34,710 nucleotides of DNA from Actinomycetes bacterium (GTDB taxonomy: Bacteria; Actinomycetota; Actinomycetes; Nanopelagicales; Nanopelagicaceae). The DNA lies in the NCBI GenBank assembly GCA_025355765.1, contig JANXZB010000076.1, forward strand, positions 1 through 34,710, read 5' to 3'. Below the pieces are notes generated by a model. The model had not been told where the DNA came from and searched no databases. It worked only from the letters and a program-made list of their open reading frames with translations. The translations under genes and the position numbers were made by a program. This document shows, in pieces, positions 18,132-26,390 of this stretch (its first letter is position 1; each line of letters begins with the position of its first letter).

Positions 18132-19601
18132 ATGGCCCAAATTGATGATTTGCTGGAAGGGCGAAGTTCGCTCACATCCCAACAGATTCATCGCCTTCAC
18201 GAACTCACGGCCGATTGGCAGATGCTCTCTGATCTCTCCTTCGCAGATCTAATTCTCTGGGTTCCACTTCGCAAAGACAGTAAGAGTTGGCCAACGGGCC
18301 ACATCGCGGTGGCACACATTCGACCCACAACCGCCGCAACTGTCTTTGCTCACGATGTCATTGGGGATGAGATCTCTTGGGGGGCCAGGGGTCGCATTGA
18401 TGCGGCACTGTCGAATGGCGAAATTATCCGAGACTCTGAACCTGAAAAGGTCGGGGAACTCATGATCAAAGAAGAGACGATCCCTGTGAGCTTTGCGGGT
18501 CAAATTATTGCAGTTATCTCAAGGCACCGTAATGCCGAACTCATGCGCTCGCCAAGTCGACTAGAATTGAATTATCGAGAAATCGCACACAATCTTTACC
18601 GAATGGTTTCTGAGGGAACTTTTCCATACCCGGATGCAATTTCGGTTTTTGATCCCTTGCCGCGCGTAGGTGACGGATTAATTCGGTTGGATGTAAATGG
18701 TGTTATTTCCTATGCCAGTCCAAATGCGCGATCTGCTTTCAGCAGATTAGGTTGGGCAAATGAATTAGAAAGTTATTCACTAGGCGATGTTGCGGAGTCA
18801 TTAACAAAAGCGCGACAAGAAGCACATGAAGAAGGACTAAAGAGTTCGCTCAGTGGCAGAGCGCTGCGTCGAGTTGAGTGCGAGAATCCATCCGGGACGA
18901 TAGATCTTCTTGTGATGCCGTTGATTCAGGGCAGCGACCGAATCGGTGCAATCGTTCTTTTGCATAACATCACCGAAGTGCGCCGACGCGATCGCGAACT
19001 CGTCACCAAGGACGCCACAATTAGGGAGATTCACCACCGTGTAAAAAATAATCTTCAGACCGTCTCGGCGCTGCTACGTCTGCAATCTCGTCGGATAGAA
19101 GATCCTGCTGCTAGCGCCGCCCTGGGGGAGGCAGTTCGCCGTATCGGCTCCATAGCGATGGTCCACGAAACCTTGTCGGGCAGTTCGGAGGAGACTGTGG
19201 CCTTTGATGAAGTTCTTGACCGACTCATATCCAATGCCCGCGAATTGAGCCCTCGCGCAAATGCCATCACCATCGAGCGCGAAGGCCAAGTCGGAACCCT
19301 TGAGCCCAGGCTGGCAACTCCTTTGGCGCTGGTCGTCACCGAGCTCATTCACAACGCCCTCGAGCATGGTCTAGCCGCACAGGGGGACTCACTTCGCATT
19401 CTCGTGGAGCGGAGTCAGGCTGGGGTCTCCATCCGCATTTACGACAATGGAGTCGGACTGCCTATCGATTTCGACCTGGAAGTCTCTTCAAATTTGGGTC
19501 TTCAGATTGTCAGGACTCTGACAGAGAATGAACTTCGGGGTCGACTCATCCTTGAAGGTGCCCATGAGGGCACTTCGGCGCTTGTGACATTTCCTTTATG
19601 A
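18132..19601 (+). CDS. pdtaS: PdtaS-type cytosolic sensor histidine kinase
   Basis: 489 residues with no membrane helix. Order: GAF-like domain about 30-150, PAS domain about 180-285, a HisKA_2 dimerisation domain with EIHHRVKNNLQTVSALLRLQ (phospho-His at 301/302), and an ATPase domain with the N box TELIHNALEHG and the G box YDNGVGL. In mycobacteria PdtaS phosphorylates the ANTAR RNA-binding regulator PdtaR, which acts on transcription attenuation. No PdtaR gene lies in this window. Position next to convergent whiB1 is the same as for Rv3220c/Rv3219. ATG 18132 follows GAGAGGG. The gap to whiB1 is 12 bases. Confidence 0.92.
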   Translation: MAQIDDLLEGRSSLTSQQIHRLHELTADWQMLSDLSFADLILWVPLRKDSKSWPTGHIAVAHIRPTTAATVFAHDVIGDEISWGARGRIDAALSNGEIIRDSEPEKVGELMIKEETIPVSFAGQIIAVISRHRNAELMRSPSRLELNYREIAHNLYRMVSEGTFPYPDAISVFDPLPRVGDGLIRLDVNGVISYASPNARSAFSRLGWANELESYSLGDVAESLTKARQEAHEEGLKSSLSGRALRRVECENPSGTIDLLVMPLIQGSDRIGAIVLLHNITEVRRRDRELVTKDATIREIHHRVKNNLQTVSALLRLQSRRIEDPAASAALGEAVRRIGSIAMVHETLSGSSEETVAFDEVLDRLISNARELSPRANAITIEREGQVGTLEPRLATPLALVVTELIHNALEHGLAAQGDSLRILVERSQAGVSIRIYDNGVGLPIDFDLEVSSNLGLQIVRTLTENELRGRLILEGAHEGTSALVTFPL

Positions 19602-19613
19602 ACTCCAGAAGGT

Positions 19614-19886
19614 TTAGCGAATCTGGCTGGGTTGCTCCACTAAGCGGGCCCGATTTCGAGCCGCACGGCGTTTGAGGGCACGGCGCTCATCCTCAGATAA
19701 CCCACCCCAGACGCCTGCATCTTGGCCGCTCTCGAGTGCCCATGCCAGACAGGCATCCTTTACGATGCAGCGGTTGCAGACCTTCTTTGCCTCTTCTATC
19801 TGCGTGATCGCAGGGCCGGTATTGCCTACCGGGAAGAACAGTTCTGGATCTTCATCGCGGCATGCTGATTGATGTCGCCAGTCCAT
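19614..19886 (-). CDS. whiB1: WhiB1-type iron-sulfur transcription regulator
   Basis: 90 residues from the ATG at 19886, which is preceded on this strand by AGGAAGGG. The protein starts MDWRHQSACRDEDPELFFPV, nearly as in mycobacterial WhiB1, so longer upstream starts in this frame are not used. Cluster cysteines at residues 9, 37, 40 and 46; GVWGGLSEDERRALKRR gives the turn and the basic DNA-contact tail. WhiB1 binds the primary sigma factor and its cluster reacts with nitric oxide in mycobacteria, where the gene is essential. Convergent with pdtaS. Its promoter must lie in 19887-20074; I see no convincing hexamer pair or CRP-type site there. Confidence 0.95.
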   Translation of the reverse strand: MDWRHQSACRDEDPELFFPVGNTGPAITQIEEAKKVCNRCIVKDACLAWALESGQDAGVWGGLSEDERRALKRRAARNRARLVEQPSQIR

Positions 19887-20074
19887 AGACCTACCCTTCC
19901 TGTTGATATCCATACGGCAGCCGCCGCTAGTTTGCGCCTGATATGAGGTATTGGGACCGAAGTAGTGTGATCCGAGAGACCAATTCTCTCTGCTCCTGTG
20001 TCTATTAACAAGGAGATAGCCCAAAAGATTTCCCGAGCCGTACGTGATTTATCTCGCCTTGGCCGATTTGTCGC

Positions 20075-20106
20075 AAAAAAGACGTTTCTGATCAGATCCT
20101 GAGAAA
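20075..20106 (-). terminator. Possible intrinsic terminator of tRNA-Arg
   Basis: On the minus strand TTTCT-CAG, a GAT loop and CTG-(ATC bulge)-AGAAA form an 8-bp stem with a three-base bulge, followed after four bases by six T residues (20080-20075). The stem is weak, so this is tentative. Confidence 0.4.
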
Positions 20107-20120
20107 GGCGAAGTTAGTTG

Positions 20121-20192
20121 TGCCCCCGGCAGGATTCGAACCTGCGCACCCGCCTCCGGAGGGCGGTGCTCTATCCCCTGAGCTACGGGGGC
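20121..20192 (-). tRNA. tRNA-Arg, anticodon CCG
   Basis: Reading the minus strand from 20192 gives a full cloverleaf: acceptor GCCCCCG/CGGGGGC, D arm GCTC/GAGC with loop AGGGGATA, anticodon arm CCGCC/GGCGG with loop CTCCGGA (anticodon CCG at 20159-20157), a 4-base variable loop, and T arm GCAGG-TTCGAAT-CCTGC. The discriminator base is A at 20121 and CCA is not encoded. It would read CGG codons. It is divergent from msrA, whose likely -10 box starts 11 bases beyond the tRNA 5' end. Confidence 0.95.
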
Positions 20193-20202
20193 GCACTTTG
20201 GT

Positions 20203-20208
20203 TAGAAT
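20203..20208 (+). promoter_or_regulatory. -10 box for leaderless msrA
   Basis: TAGAAT lies at -12 to -7 relative to the A of the msrA ATG (20215), so transcription would start on the start codon. No ribosome binding site is present. Any -35 element would fall inside the tRNA-Arg gene and is not recognisable. Confidence 0.45.
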
Positions 20209-20214
20209 ACCCTG

Positions 20215-20742
20215 ATGTCTTCGACCGCATATTTCGCAACGGGCTGCTTCTGGGGTGCCGAACGCCGATTCTGGAATCTTGATGGGGTGATCGCGACCAG
20301 CGTCGGGTATATGGGCGGGACCCGCCCCAATCCAACGTATGAACAAGTGTGCACCGGCGTCAGCGGTCATGCTGAGACGGTCCTGGTCGAATTCGACACT
20401 AGTGTTATCGACTACCAAGTGTTGCTTGCCGAATTTTGGTCGATGCACGATCCAACCTCACTTAACGCTCAGGGAAATGATGTTGGTTCCCAATATCGCA
20501 GCGCGATTTTCTTCACGACGCCCGTACAGGAAAATTTGGCGCTCGCGACTCGAGAGATTTATCAGAAGGCGATTATGCCGGCAGGCTATGGCGACATTGT
20601 CACCGAGATAGTCCCTGCCGACAGAAATACCTACTGGCCGGCTGAGGAAAACCACCAGAAATATTTGGCGAAGAATCCCAACGGGTACGACTGTCATTCA
20701 AGCACCGGCGTCCTCTTTCCCATGGAGCACCATGTCCGCTAA
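20215..20742 (+). CDS. msrA: Peptide-methionine (S)-S-oxide reductase MsrA
   Basis: 175 residues. Reduces the S epimer of methionine sulfoxide in proteins; cytoplasmic repair enzyme. The catalytic Cys11 is in TGCFWGAER, followed by YMGGTRPNPTYEQVCTGVSGHAE, the most conserved part of the family. The C-terminal half includes YRSAIFF and EENHQKYLAKNPNGY; a further cysteine near residue 160 may resolve the sulfenic acid. The 3' end overlaps msrB by 11 bases, so the two stereospecific reductases are made together. Confidence 0.96.
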   Translation: MSSTAYFATGCFWGAERRFWNLDGVIATSVGYMGGTRPNPTYEQVCTGVSGHAETVLVEFDTSVIDYQVLLAEFWSMHDPTSLNAQGNDVGSQYRSAIFFTTPVQENLALATREIYQKAIMPAGYGDIVTEIVPADRNTYWPAEENHQKYLAKNPNGYDCHSSTGVLFPMEHHVR

Positions 20743-21175
20743 TGAGATCGAGAATCTGCGTCCGGATGGCACTGCATACCCGGTAAAGATAGATGAAGAT
20801 AACTTGAAGAAATCGGTAGACCCTCTCTCCTTTGATGTCCTTCGCAAAGGCGCGACCGAGAGACCTTTTACCGGTGAATATGTGGATACGGAAACCGTGG
20901 GCGTATACAAATGCAAAGCATGTAGCGCCGAACTTTTTCGAAGTGAGACAAAGTTTCATTCTGGTTGTGGCTGGCCATCTTTTTATGCCCCTTCCCAGGA
21001 CGACGCCGTAGTGCTGGTGGAAGATCGCTCTCTTGGAATGCGCGTTCGCACTGAAGTACGTTGTGGCTCTTGCGGCTCGCACCTCGGTCACGTCTTTGAA
21101 GGCGAAGGTTACGACGTACCCACAGATCAGCGCTGGTGCATTAATTCAGTCTCAATGTTCTTGGAGCCAAAGTAA
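20732..21175 (+). CDS. msrB: Peptide-methionine (R)-S-oxide reductase MsrB
   Basis: 147 residues. Complements MsrA by reducing the R epimer. The two zinc CxxC pairs (61/64 in CKAC, 111/114 in CGSC) and the catalytic Cys136 in RWCINSVSM are intact, as is SGCGWPSF. ATG 20732 lies inside the end of msrA. The gene ends one base before the convergent glycosylase gene (stop at 21177). Confidence 0.96.
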   Translation: MSANEIENLRPDGTAYPVKIDEDNLKKSVDPLSFDVLRKGATERPFTGEYVDTETVGVYKCKACSAELFRSETKFHSGCGWPSFYAPSQDDAVVLVEDRSLGMRVRTEVRCGSCGSHLGHVFEGEGYDVPTDQRWCINSVSMFLEPK

Positions 21176-21176
21176 A

Positions 21177-21800
21177 TTATTTGTTCTCCACCGCGCGCCA
21201 GCAATACCAAGCAACAACGCTTCGGTGTGGGCGGAATTTTTCTCCACGAGCATGAAGTTTCTTCGGTTCGATCTGTTCTTTGAGGTGGTGGATCTTCTCC
21301 CATCCCCGTCTGACACCTAGGTCTCCAATTGGCCACGTATCGAGGCGTCCTAGCTGAAACATCATGAACATATCTACGGTCCACGGTCCGATTCCCCAGA
21401 GTGAGTTGAGTTGAGTTGAGACCACTTCGTCATCGAGCAGATGCAACTTATTGATGTCCACCTCGCGAGTTAGGGCCGCATTGCTCAGTCCTTGAATTGT
21501 TTTTGCCTTTGCCCCGGACAGCCCAGCAGAGCGAAGTTCATCGTGTTCTAGCTTGGAAATTCTCGACGGGGTAATCTTGCCGCCGGCTAGCTCAACGAGC
21601 CTGGCATGAATTGTGTCAGCGGCTCGGATGGCTAACTGTTGCGAAATAACAGATTCAACGAGTGATTCAAAGTGAGAGCGTACCGACGGTGCAATACCAA
21701 TCGGGCAGAGGGGACTCGCTTCAATAATTGGAGTGAATTTAGAGTCGGCGTCACAGATTTGGGCGAGAGCACGTTTCATCTGCGCAGTAGAGAATGCCAT
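21177..21800 (-). CDS. DNA-3-methyladenine glycosylase II, HhH-GPD superfamily
   Basis: 207-residue base-excision repair enzyme that should remove alkylated purines. The helix-hairpin-helix GIGPWTVDMFMMF is followed by the catalytic Asp160 in PIGDLGVRRG, as in AlkA/MAG1-type enzymes; no iron-sulfur cysteine loop is present. It is shorter than E. coli AlkA (lacks its N-terminal domain), like the compact actinobacterial and yeast forms. The codons for TQLNSL contain three tandem GAGTT units (21403-21417, plus strand). The DUF4389 gene lies 6 bases upstream on the same strand, so they may be co-transcribed. Confidence 0.9.
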   Translation of the reverse strand: MAFSTAQMKRALAQICDADSKFTPIIEASPLCPIGIAPSVRSHFESLVESVISQQLAIRAADTIHARLVELAGGKITPSRISKLEHDELRSAGLSGAKAKTIQGLSNAALTREVDINKLHLLDDEVVSTQLNSLWGIGPWTVDMFMMFQLGRLDTWPIGDLGVRRGWEKIHHLKEQIEPKKLHARGEKFRPHRSVVAWYCWRAVENK

Positions 21801-21806
21801 TGAGGA

Positions 21807-22394
21807 TTAAAGGGTGAAACTTGGATATTCGTCTGTCACTAGAGCGAATGCATATCCGTAGACTCGATTCCAATAGGTGATCGTGCCCATCACTCCACTC
21901 GCGCACCAATCGGGGTATTCGCCCGTAAACACGATTGTGAACCACGCAAGAATTGTTAGGATCATTGCGTAGACGGCGTAGACGGCGCCCACGATGTACA
22001 AGGGAATAGCCAAGAACCATTTCACTAAAGGTAAGCCACGACTTAGTGTGCGCCCACCTTGGATTTCGGGAAACTCCACCCCGACTTTCTCATTCGCTTC
22101 GATGGAAGGGTAATCATCTGTGAGCAAGAGAAAGTAAGCGCAGATACGCACCGACAAGCCGAGGAGAGCCTTGTTAAATGCCAGGACATAGGAGGGGTAG
22201 GAGCCTCGAAAAAGTAACGTCAGGACAACCGGAAAGAAGAGAACCCCAGCGACATATGAGTTGGAAGAGTCGAAACCGTTAAACGAATTAGCGAGGATCG
22301 CAATCGGAATTATCAGTATCGCCCGGAAGAGAACCGTGATCCGATCGCGATTTTTAACTTGGAGTTGGATGTAGGTTGTAATTTGCTGATTCAT
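21807..22394 (-). CDS. DUF4389 membrane protein
   Basis: 195 residues with four to five hydrophobic helices. The repeated DUF4389 features are visible: FRGSYPSYV, then LPLVKWFLAIPLYIV, AWFTIVFTGEYPDW and a C-terminal TDEYPSFTL. The family is common in actinobacteria and of unknown function. It has its own promoter region (22395-22520) shared with the divergent LacI-family gene. No catalytic residues are recognisable. Confidence 0.85.
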   Translation of the reverse strand: MNQQITTYIQLQVKNRDRITVLFRAILIIPIAILANSFNGFDSSNSYVAGVLFFPVVLTLLFRGSYPSYVLAFNKALLGLSVRICAYFLLLTDDYPSIEANEKVGVEFPEIQGGRTLSRGLPLVKWFLAIPLYIVGAVYAVYAMILTILAWFTIVFTGEYPDWCASGVMGTITYWNRVYGYAFALVTDEYPSFTL

Positions 22395-22520
22395 AGTGAC
22401 AATCTAGCCTTTCACTTGCCTCAGGTTCCATCCCTACTCTAGTTTTAGGACACTGTTTTTGGGGAAAGCACTCTAAAGATGGAAGTCCGAAGAACGTGAA
22501 GATAATTGGAGAGAGTGATA
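22395..22520. other. Divergent intergenic region, DUF4389 / LacI-family gene
   Basis: 126 bases between two divergent starts. GGAGAG at 22508-22513 serves the LacI-family start. I searched by eye for the CG-centred palindrome typical of LacI operators and found none, so autoregulation is not supported here. Confidence 0.5.
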
Positions 22521-23516
22521 ATGGCCGGGATAAAGGAAGTTGCCGCGCTGGCTGGCGTATCAACGGCAACTGTTTCTCGGGCGCTGAGAGGTATGCAACA
22601 TGTCAACCAAGAGACTCGCGAAAGAATTATTGCCGCAGCTGAGAAACTCAATTATCCCCTCGAAGTAGCTTTTGCGAGTACGCGGATGCACAGCGTTGGG
22701 GTCGTCGCCCCTTTCATCTCCAACTGGTACTACTCGAACGTCATTCATGGCGCCGAGCACGCCCTTCGGGAAGCCGGTTATGACCTGCTTCTCTACAACT
22801 TTGGCCAGATGAAGGGGCGCGAGCGACTATTCCAACACAAACTTCTCAAAGGCAGAGTCGACGGAATCATCGTAATTAGCGTTCCACCTAGCAAGGAAGA
22901 ATTTGACTCGATGCTTAACCTTGGAATTCCTATTGCTCTGGTGGGTATGCACCACGAAGGATGCGCCAGCGTTGCCATTGACGACGTGGCTGGAGCAAGG
23001 ACGGCAACCCAGCATCTGGTAAATCAAGGGCACAGACAGATTGCGCTGATGTCGGGGCGCACCGATGACCCTTTCAATTTCAGCGTTCCCCAAGACCGCC
23101 GCCTTGGCTTCATGCAGGTACTGGCCGAAAACAGGCTGGAATGGATTCCAAGTCGCGAAGTGCATGGAGATTTCACTATGCATGCCGGGGCGCGGGCAAT
23201 GGATGATCTACTGGCTCGTCCCAATCGCCCCACAGCGATTTTCTGCGAATCCGATGAGATGGCAATTGGCGCGATGCAGGCTGCCAGGCGACACGGACTT
23301 AAAGTTCCAGATGACATGTCAATTATTGGTTTTGACGGACACGAGATGGCTGAATTCTCAGACCTGACCACGATCGAACAGCCCGTTCAGTTGATGGGAG
23401 AACTTGCGGCAAGTGCGATCATGGAAAAACTGCGCAGACCAAGTGCTGAGTTGCCATCAATAACCTTGCCCACCACGTTAATCGTGCGCAATTCGACCAG
23501 GCGGATTAATTGCTAG
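22521..23516 (+). CDS. LacI-family transcription regulator
   Basis: 331 residues from ATG 22521. The N-terminal helix-turn-helix IKEVAALAGVSTATVSRALRG (residues 4-24) and hinge are textbook LacI family, followed by a periplasmic-binding-protein-like effector domain (VGVVAPFISNWYYSNVIHGAE near 60; VPDDMSIIGFDG near 280; LTTIEQPVQLMGE after it). Effectors of the family are usually sugars or nucleosides. The two genes behind it are PLP enzymes for sulfur amino acids, an unusual partner, so the effector is open. It lies 33 bases ahead of the aminotransferase gene on the same strand. Confidence 0.92.
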   Translation: MAGIKEVAALAGVSTATVSRALRGMQHVNQETRERIIAAAEKLNYPLEVAFASTRMHSVGVVAPFISNWYYSNVIHGAEHALREAGYDLLLYNFGQMKGRERLFQHKLLKGRVDGIIVISVPPSKEEFDSMLNLGIPIALVGMHHEGCASVAIDDVAGARTATQHLVNQGHRQIALMSGRTDDPFNFSVPQDRRLGFMQVLAENRLEWIPSREVHGDFTMHAGARAMDDLLARPNRPTAIFCESDEMAIGAMQAARRHGLKVPDDMSIIGFDGHEMAEFSDLTTIEQPVQLMGELAASAIMEKLRRPSAELPSITLPTTLIVRNSTRRINC

Positions 23517-23549
23517 GCCAATCCAGTCACAAGATGGAATACTGACGCA

Positions 23550-24704
23550 ATGCCGCCAATTGAGATAACAGCTTTTGCGCTAGAAGAATTGCGTACGCAC
23601 CGAAGTGAGAAGTGGCGAGATTTTCCCAGCGATGTGCTGCCTCTTCCAGTTGCAGAAATGGATTTTCCCATTGCTCTGCCGATTCGAGAGCTCTTGATGG
23701 AGATGGTTTCTCGTTCCGACCTCGGATACTTAGGTCCGATTCCTGAATTGCCTCTGGCATTTGAAAACTTCGCCAAGAAGCGATGGGGCTGGGTTCTTGA
23801 TCCAAACCAAGTTCATATAGTCACCGACGTTGGCGTTGGAGCCGTAGAGGTTTTGCGCCTCTTCGCTAATCCCGGTGATCGCGTTCTCATCAACACCCCC
23901 GTGTATCACAACTTCAACACGTGGGTGCAGGAGGCAAAATTAGAGAAGGTGGATGTTCCATTTGAACAAGTGGGACAAGAGTGGAAATTAGATTTGAGAG
24001 CAATTGAGGAGGCCTATCGGAGCGGAGTGAGAGCCCATCTTCTTTGCAATCCGCATAATCCACTCGGGTATGTCTATTCAAAATCGGAGTTGCTCAAGAT
24101 TGCGCAATTGGCGCGAGAATATTCCGTAATCGTCATCAGCGATGAGATCCATGGTCCGCTTACTTTCTCCGAATCGAACTTCGTTCCTTTCCTATCTTTA
24201 GGCGAGGATGCTGAGTCCGTTGGAATCGTGATCACCGCGGCCAGCAAGGCGTGGAACATCGCCGGCCTTAAATGCGCGATTGTGATCAGCCAGAGCCGGA
24301 GCATGGACGCGCTACTAAAGACGCTTCCCGTTGCAACGCACTACCGTGCTTCACTCTTGGGTGCCTTCGCTACGGCAAAAGCTTTTTCCGATGGTGAAGA
24401 GTGGTTGGACGGTGTTATCAAGGCACTGGATTTCAATCGCTACCTCTTACGTGATTTGCTGGATAAGAAGATTCCTGAAATCAAATATCAAGTGCCAAGC
24501 TGCACTTATTTAGCCTGGCTCGATCTCGAGGCTTTGAATCTTGGAACTAATCCCTCGCAAATACTCCTTGACAGGGGACGAGTGGCACTTTCACCGGGCA
24601 AAGCTTTTAGTCCGCACACCACTAGTTTCGTTCGTCTCAACTTTGCGACAAGTCCGGAAATCCTGACTGAAGCAGTCAATCGAATGGCGGTAGCAATCTC
24701 ATGA
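23550..24704 (+). CDS. MalY/PatB-type PLP-dependent C-S lyase (cystathionine beta-lyase-like)
   Basis: 384-residue fold type I aminotransferase-like enzyme. PLP-binding Lys233 is in the MalY/PatB motif ITAASKAWNIAGLK; SDEIHGPL (197-204) holds the Asp that contacts the pyridine ring, and NPHNPLGYV is the substrate-carboxylate region. MalY/PatB enzymes cleave C-S bonds of cystathionine, giving homocysteine, pyruvate and ammonia; some are aminotransferases instead. The stop overlaps the next PLP gene (ATGA), which also acts on cystathionine-type substrates, so a joint role in transsulfuration or sulfur salvage is likely. Confidence 0.9.
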   Translation: MPPIEITAFALEELRTHRSEKWRDFPSDVLPLPVAEMDFPIALPIRELLMEMVSRSDLGYLGPIPELPLAFENFAKKRWGWVLDPNQVHIVTDVGVGAVEVLRLFANPGDRVLINTPVYHNFNTWVQEAKLEKVDVPFEQVGQEWKLDLRAIEEAYRSGVRAHLLCNPHNPLGYVYSKSELLKIAQLAREYSVIVISDEIHGPLTFSESNFVPFLSLGEDAESVGIVITAASKAWNIAGLKCAIVISQSRSMDALLKTLPVATHYRASLLGAFATAKAFSDGEEWLDGVIKALDFNRYLLRDLLDKKIPEIKYQVPSCTYLAWLDLEALNLGTNPSQILLDRGRVALSPGKAFSPHTTSFVRLNFATSPEILTEAVNRMAVAIS

Positions 24705-25816
24705 GTGAGAAGAATGTTCTTCGTCCGGAAACTTTAGCGATTTCAACAGGGCGGCCCTCAAAGGGACCAGACGGTCCTGTCAATACACCCATCTCGTTGA
24801 ATTCAACATTTCATGCCGGCGGCGATGTTGGATATGGCCGGTACGGCAATGAGAATTGGACGGCGTTAGAGAATGCGATCGGCGCATTTGAATCCGGAGC
24901 CTCGTTAATTTTCTCCTCGGGTATGGCAGCCATCAGCGCGGTGTTCTCAATCTTGCCCGTCGGTGCCGTAGTCACAGCATCACATCAGGGCTATAGCGGG
25001 GTGATGACGCTACTTAACAATTTGCACGCTTCCGGAAAGATCGACGTTCGCTTCGTGGACGTCTCCGATACGGAGGCGGTTCTGGCGGCCCTTCCTGGAA
25101 CGGCGCTCCTGTGGCTGGAATCGCCAACCAACCCCACTTTGGCGATTGCCGATCTACCTCGTCTTATTTCTGCCGCCAAAGCTGAAGGATGCGGAGTCGC
25201 AGTTGATAATACTTTTGCCACTCCATTGCTCCAGCAGCCACTCGTCATGGGGGCAGACATCGTCGCCCACTCGGTGACCAAATATTTCGCGGGCCATAGC
25301 GATGTTGTCATGGGATCCCTTTCAACCAGAGATCCAGCCCTTTTCACCCGCCTTGAAGATGTACGCAAAATTGGCGGAGCCATACCAGGACCCTTTGAAG
25401 CCTGGCTCGCATTGCGGGGATTGCGGACTTTCCCTTTGCGATTTGAACGTGCCTGTGCAAACGCGATGGAGATTGCCACCAGACTTTCTTCCCACCCTAA
25501 AGTGGCAGAAGTCCACTATCCCGGTCTTCCCGAGGATTCCCAGCACGCGCGGGCAGCGAGTTTCATGAAGGGATTCGGGGCAGTACTTTCGTTCACACTT
25601 CATTCTGACGGTGAGCACGCGGATCGTGTTTGTGAATCATCCTCTGTGATTACCTACGCCACCAGCCTTGGTGGGATTGAATCACTCTGGGAGAGACGGC
25701 GCCGATGGGCCGGCGAAAGCAAGAGCGTTCCAGAGAGCCTTATTCGTCTCTCACTCGGCTGTGAAAATATAGAGGATCTCTGGGAAGATATTCTCAGGTC
25801 ACTGGAAAAGGCTTAG
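24701..25816 (+). CDS. Cys/Met-metabolism PLP enzyme, cystathionine gamma-lyase/synthase type
   Basis: 371 residues. PLP-binding Lys194 is in HSVTKYFAGHSDVVMG; YGRYGNENWTALE (45-57) supplies the tyrosine contact from the neighbouring subunit, and LESPTNPTL is the substrate loop. The C-terminal SLGGIESLWERRRRW resembles actinobacterial cystathionine gamma-lyases more than classic gamma-synthases, but the two reactions cannot be separated safely by eye. Translation is coupled to the PatB-like gene by a 4-base overlap. Together they could run homocysteine-cysteine conversion in either direction. Confidence 0.88.
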   Translation: MSEKNVLRPETLAISTGRPSKGPDGPVNTPISLNSTFHAGGDVGYGRYGNENWTALENAIGAFESGASLIFSSGMAAISAVFSILPVGAVVTASHQGYSGVMTLLNNLHASGKIDVRFVDVSDTEAVLAALPGTALLWLESPTNPTLAIADLPRLISAAKAEGCGVAVDNTFATPLLQQPLVMGADIVAHSVTKYFAGHSDVVMGSLSTRDPALFTRLEDVRKIGGAIPGPFEAWLALRGLRTFPLRFERACANAMEIATRLSSHPKVAEVHYPGLPEDSQHARAASFMKGFGAVLSFTLHSDGEHADRVCESSSVITYATSLGGIESLWERRRRWAGESKSVPESLIRLSLGCENIEDLWEDILRSLEKA

Positions 25817-25870
25817 GTGCCACGTGGAAATCAACCAGCATGCAAGGACTAAGTAGAGTATTTTAGAGAC

Positions 25871-26020
25871 ATGTTCAAGTTCATGCGACGTGTCTCTGGA
25901 GTAGTGGTTATTACCATTCTCTCCTTTCGTGCCGTCGGCTCCTTTCTCTCGTGGGTAGAGAGACAAGAGGACGGTCCACAGAGTGTATGGACCGATGAAG
26001 ATGAATTTGAAGACGCCTGA
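25871..26020 (+). CDS. Small membrane-associated protein, 49 residues
   Basis: ATG 25871 to TGA 26020. A short basic N-terminus (MFKFMRR), one hydrophobic stretch at about residues 8-28, and a strongly acidic tail ending DEDEFEDA. The shape suggests a single-pass or membrane-surface peptide with its acidic end in the cytoplasm. There is no ribosome binding site; TATTTT at 25859-25864 lies at -12 to -7, compatible with a leaderless transcript. It overlaps the start of the next frame by about 20-30 bases. I do not recognise the family; coding is supported by composition and position only. Confidence 0.5.
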   Translation: MFKFMRRVSGVVVITILSFRAVGSFLSWVERQEDGPQSVWTDEDEFEDA

Positions 26021-26390
26021 GTATCAACCCGGAAGCTGCAATATAGGCGGGCCTGAAGTCCGTCGGCGAAAAATATCTGCGCTTATCGGTGCTGTTCTCT
26101 CGGTTGCATTTTACATATTTGCATTGTCAATCCATGCACCTAAAGGCGTTCGGGCACTGGTATTTTTTCCCTTAGTCCTGGCCACGATTGGCTGGTTCCA
26201 GACTCGCCGAAAGTTCTGTCTGGCTTTTGGCTTAAGCGGTGTTTTCAATTTTGGAAATTTGGGTGAAGTCTCGCGTGTGCAGGATCCCGCCCAGCGGTCG
26301 GCTGACCGTGCTCAAGCGTTGAAAATTCTGGCACAGGCCACAGCAGTAGGCATAATGCTTGCGCTAATTCTTACCTTTTTCCCCGCGTAA
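25995..26390 (+). CDS. Small membrane protein with YQPGSCNIG motif, function unknown
   Basis: About 131 residues; in-frame starts are GTG 25983, ATG 25995 and ATG 26001, and none has a clear ribosome binding site. A soluble N-terminus with YQPGSCNIGGPEVRRRK precedes two close hydrophobic helices (about 30-65), a central loop with CLAFGLSGVFNFGNLG, and a third helix at the C-terminus (ILAQATAVGIMLALILTFF). The PGSCNIG and FGLSGVFNFG segments look like conserved family motifs; I do not know a function. It overlaps the preceding small gene, so they may be translated together. Confidence 0.65.
   Translation: MKMNLKTPEYQPGSCNIGGPEVRRRKISALIGAVLSVAFYIFALSIHAPKGVRALVFFPLVLATIGWFQTRRKFCLAFGLSGVFNFGNLGEVSRVQDPAQRSADRAQALKILAQATAVGIMLALILTFFPA

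Noticed and set aside
21403-21420. Tandem GAGTT units inside the glycosylase gene, possible phase-variable tract
   Set aside because: Only three units; the codons fit the conserved protein, and tracts this short rarely slip.
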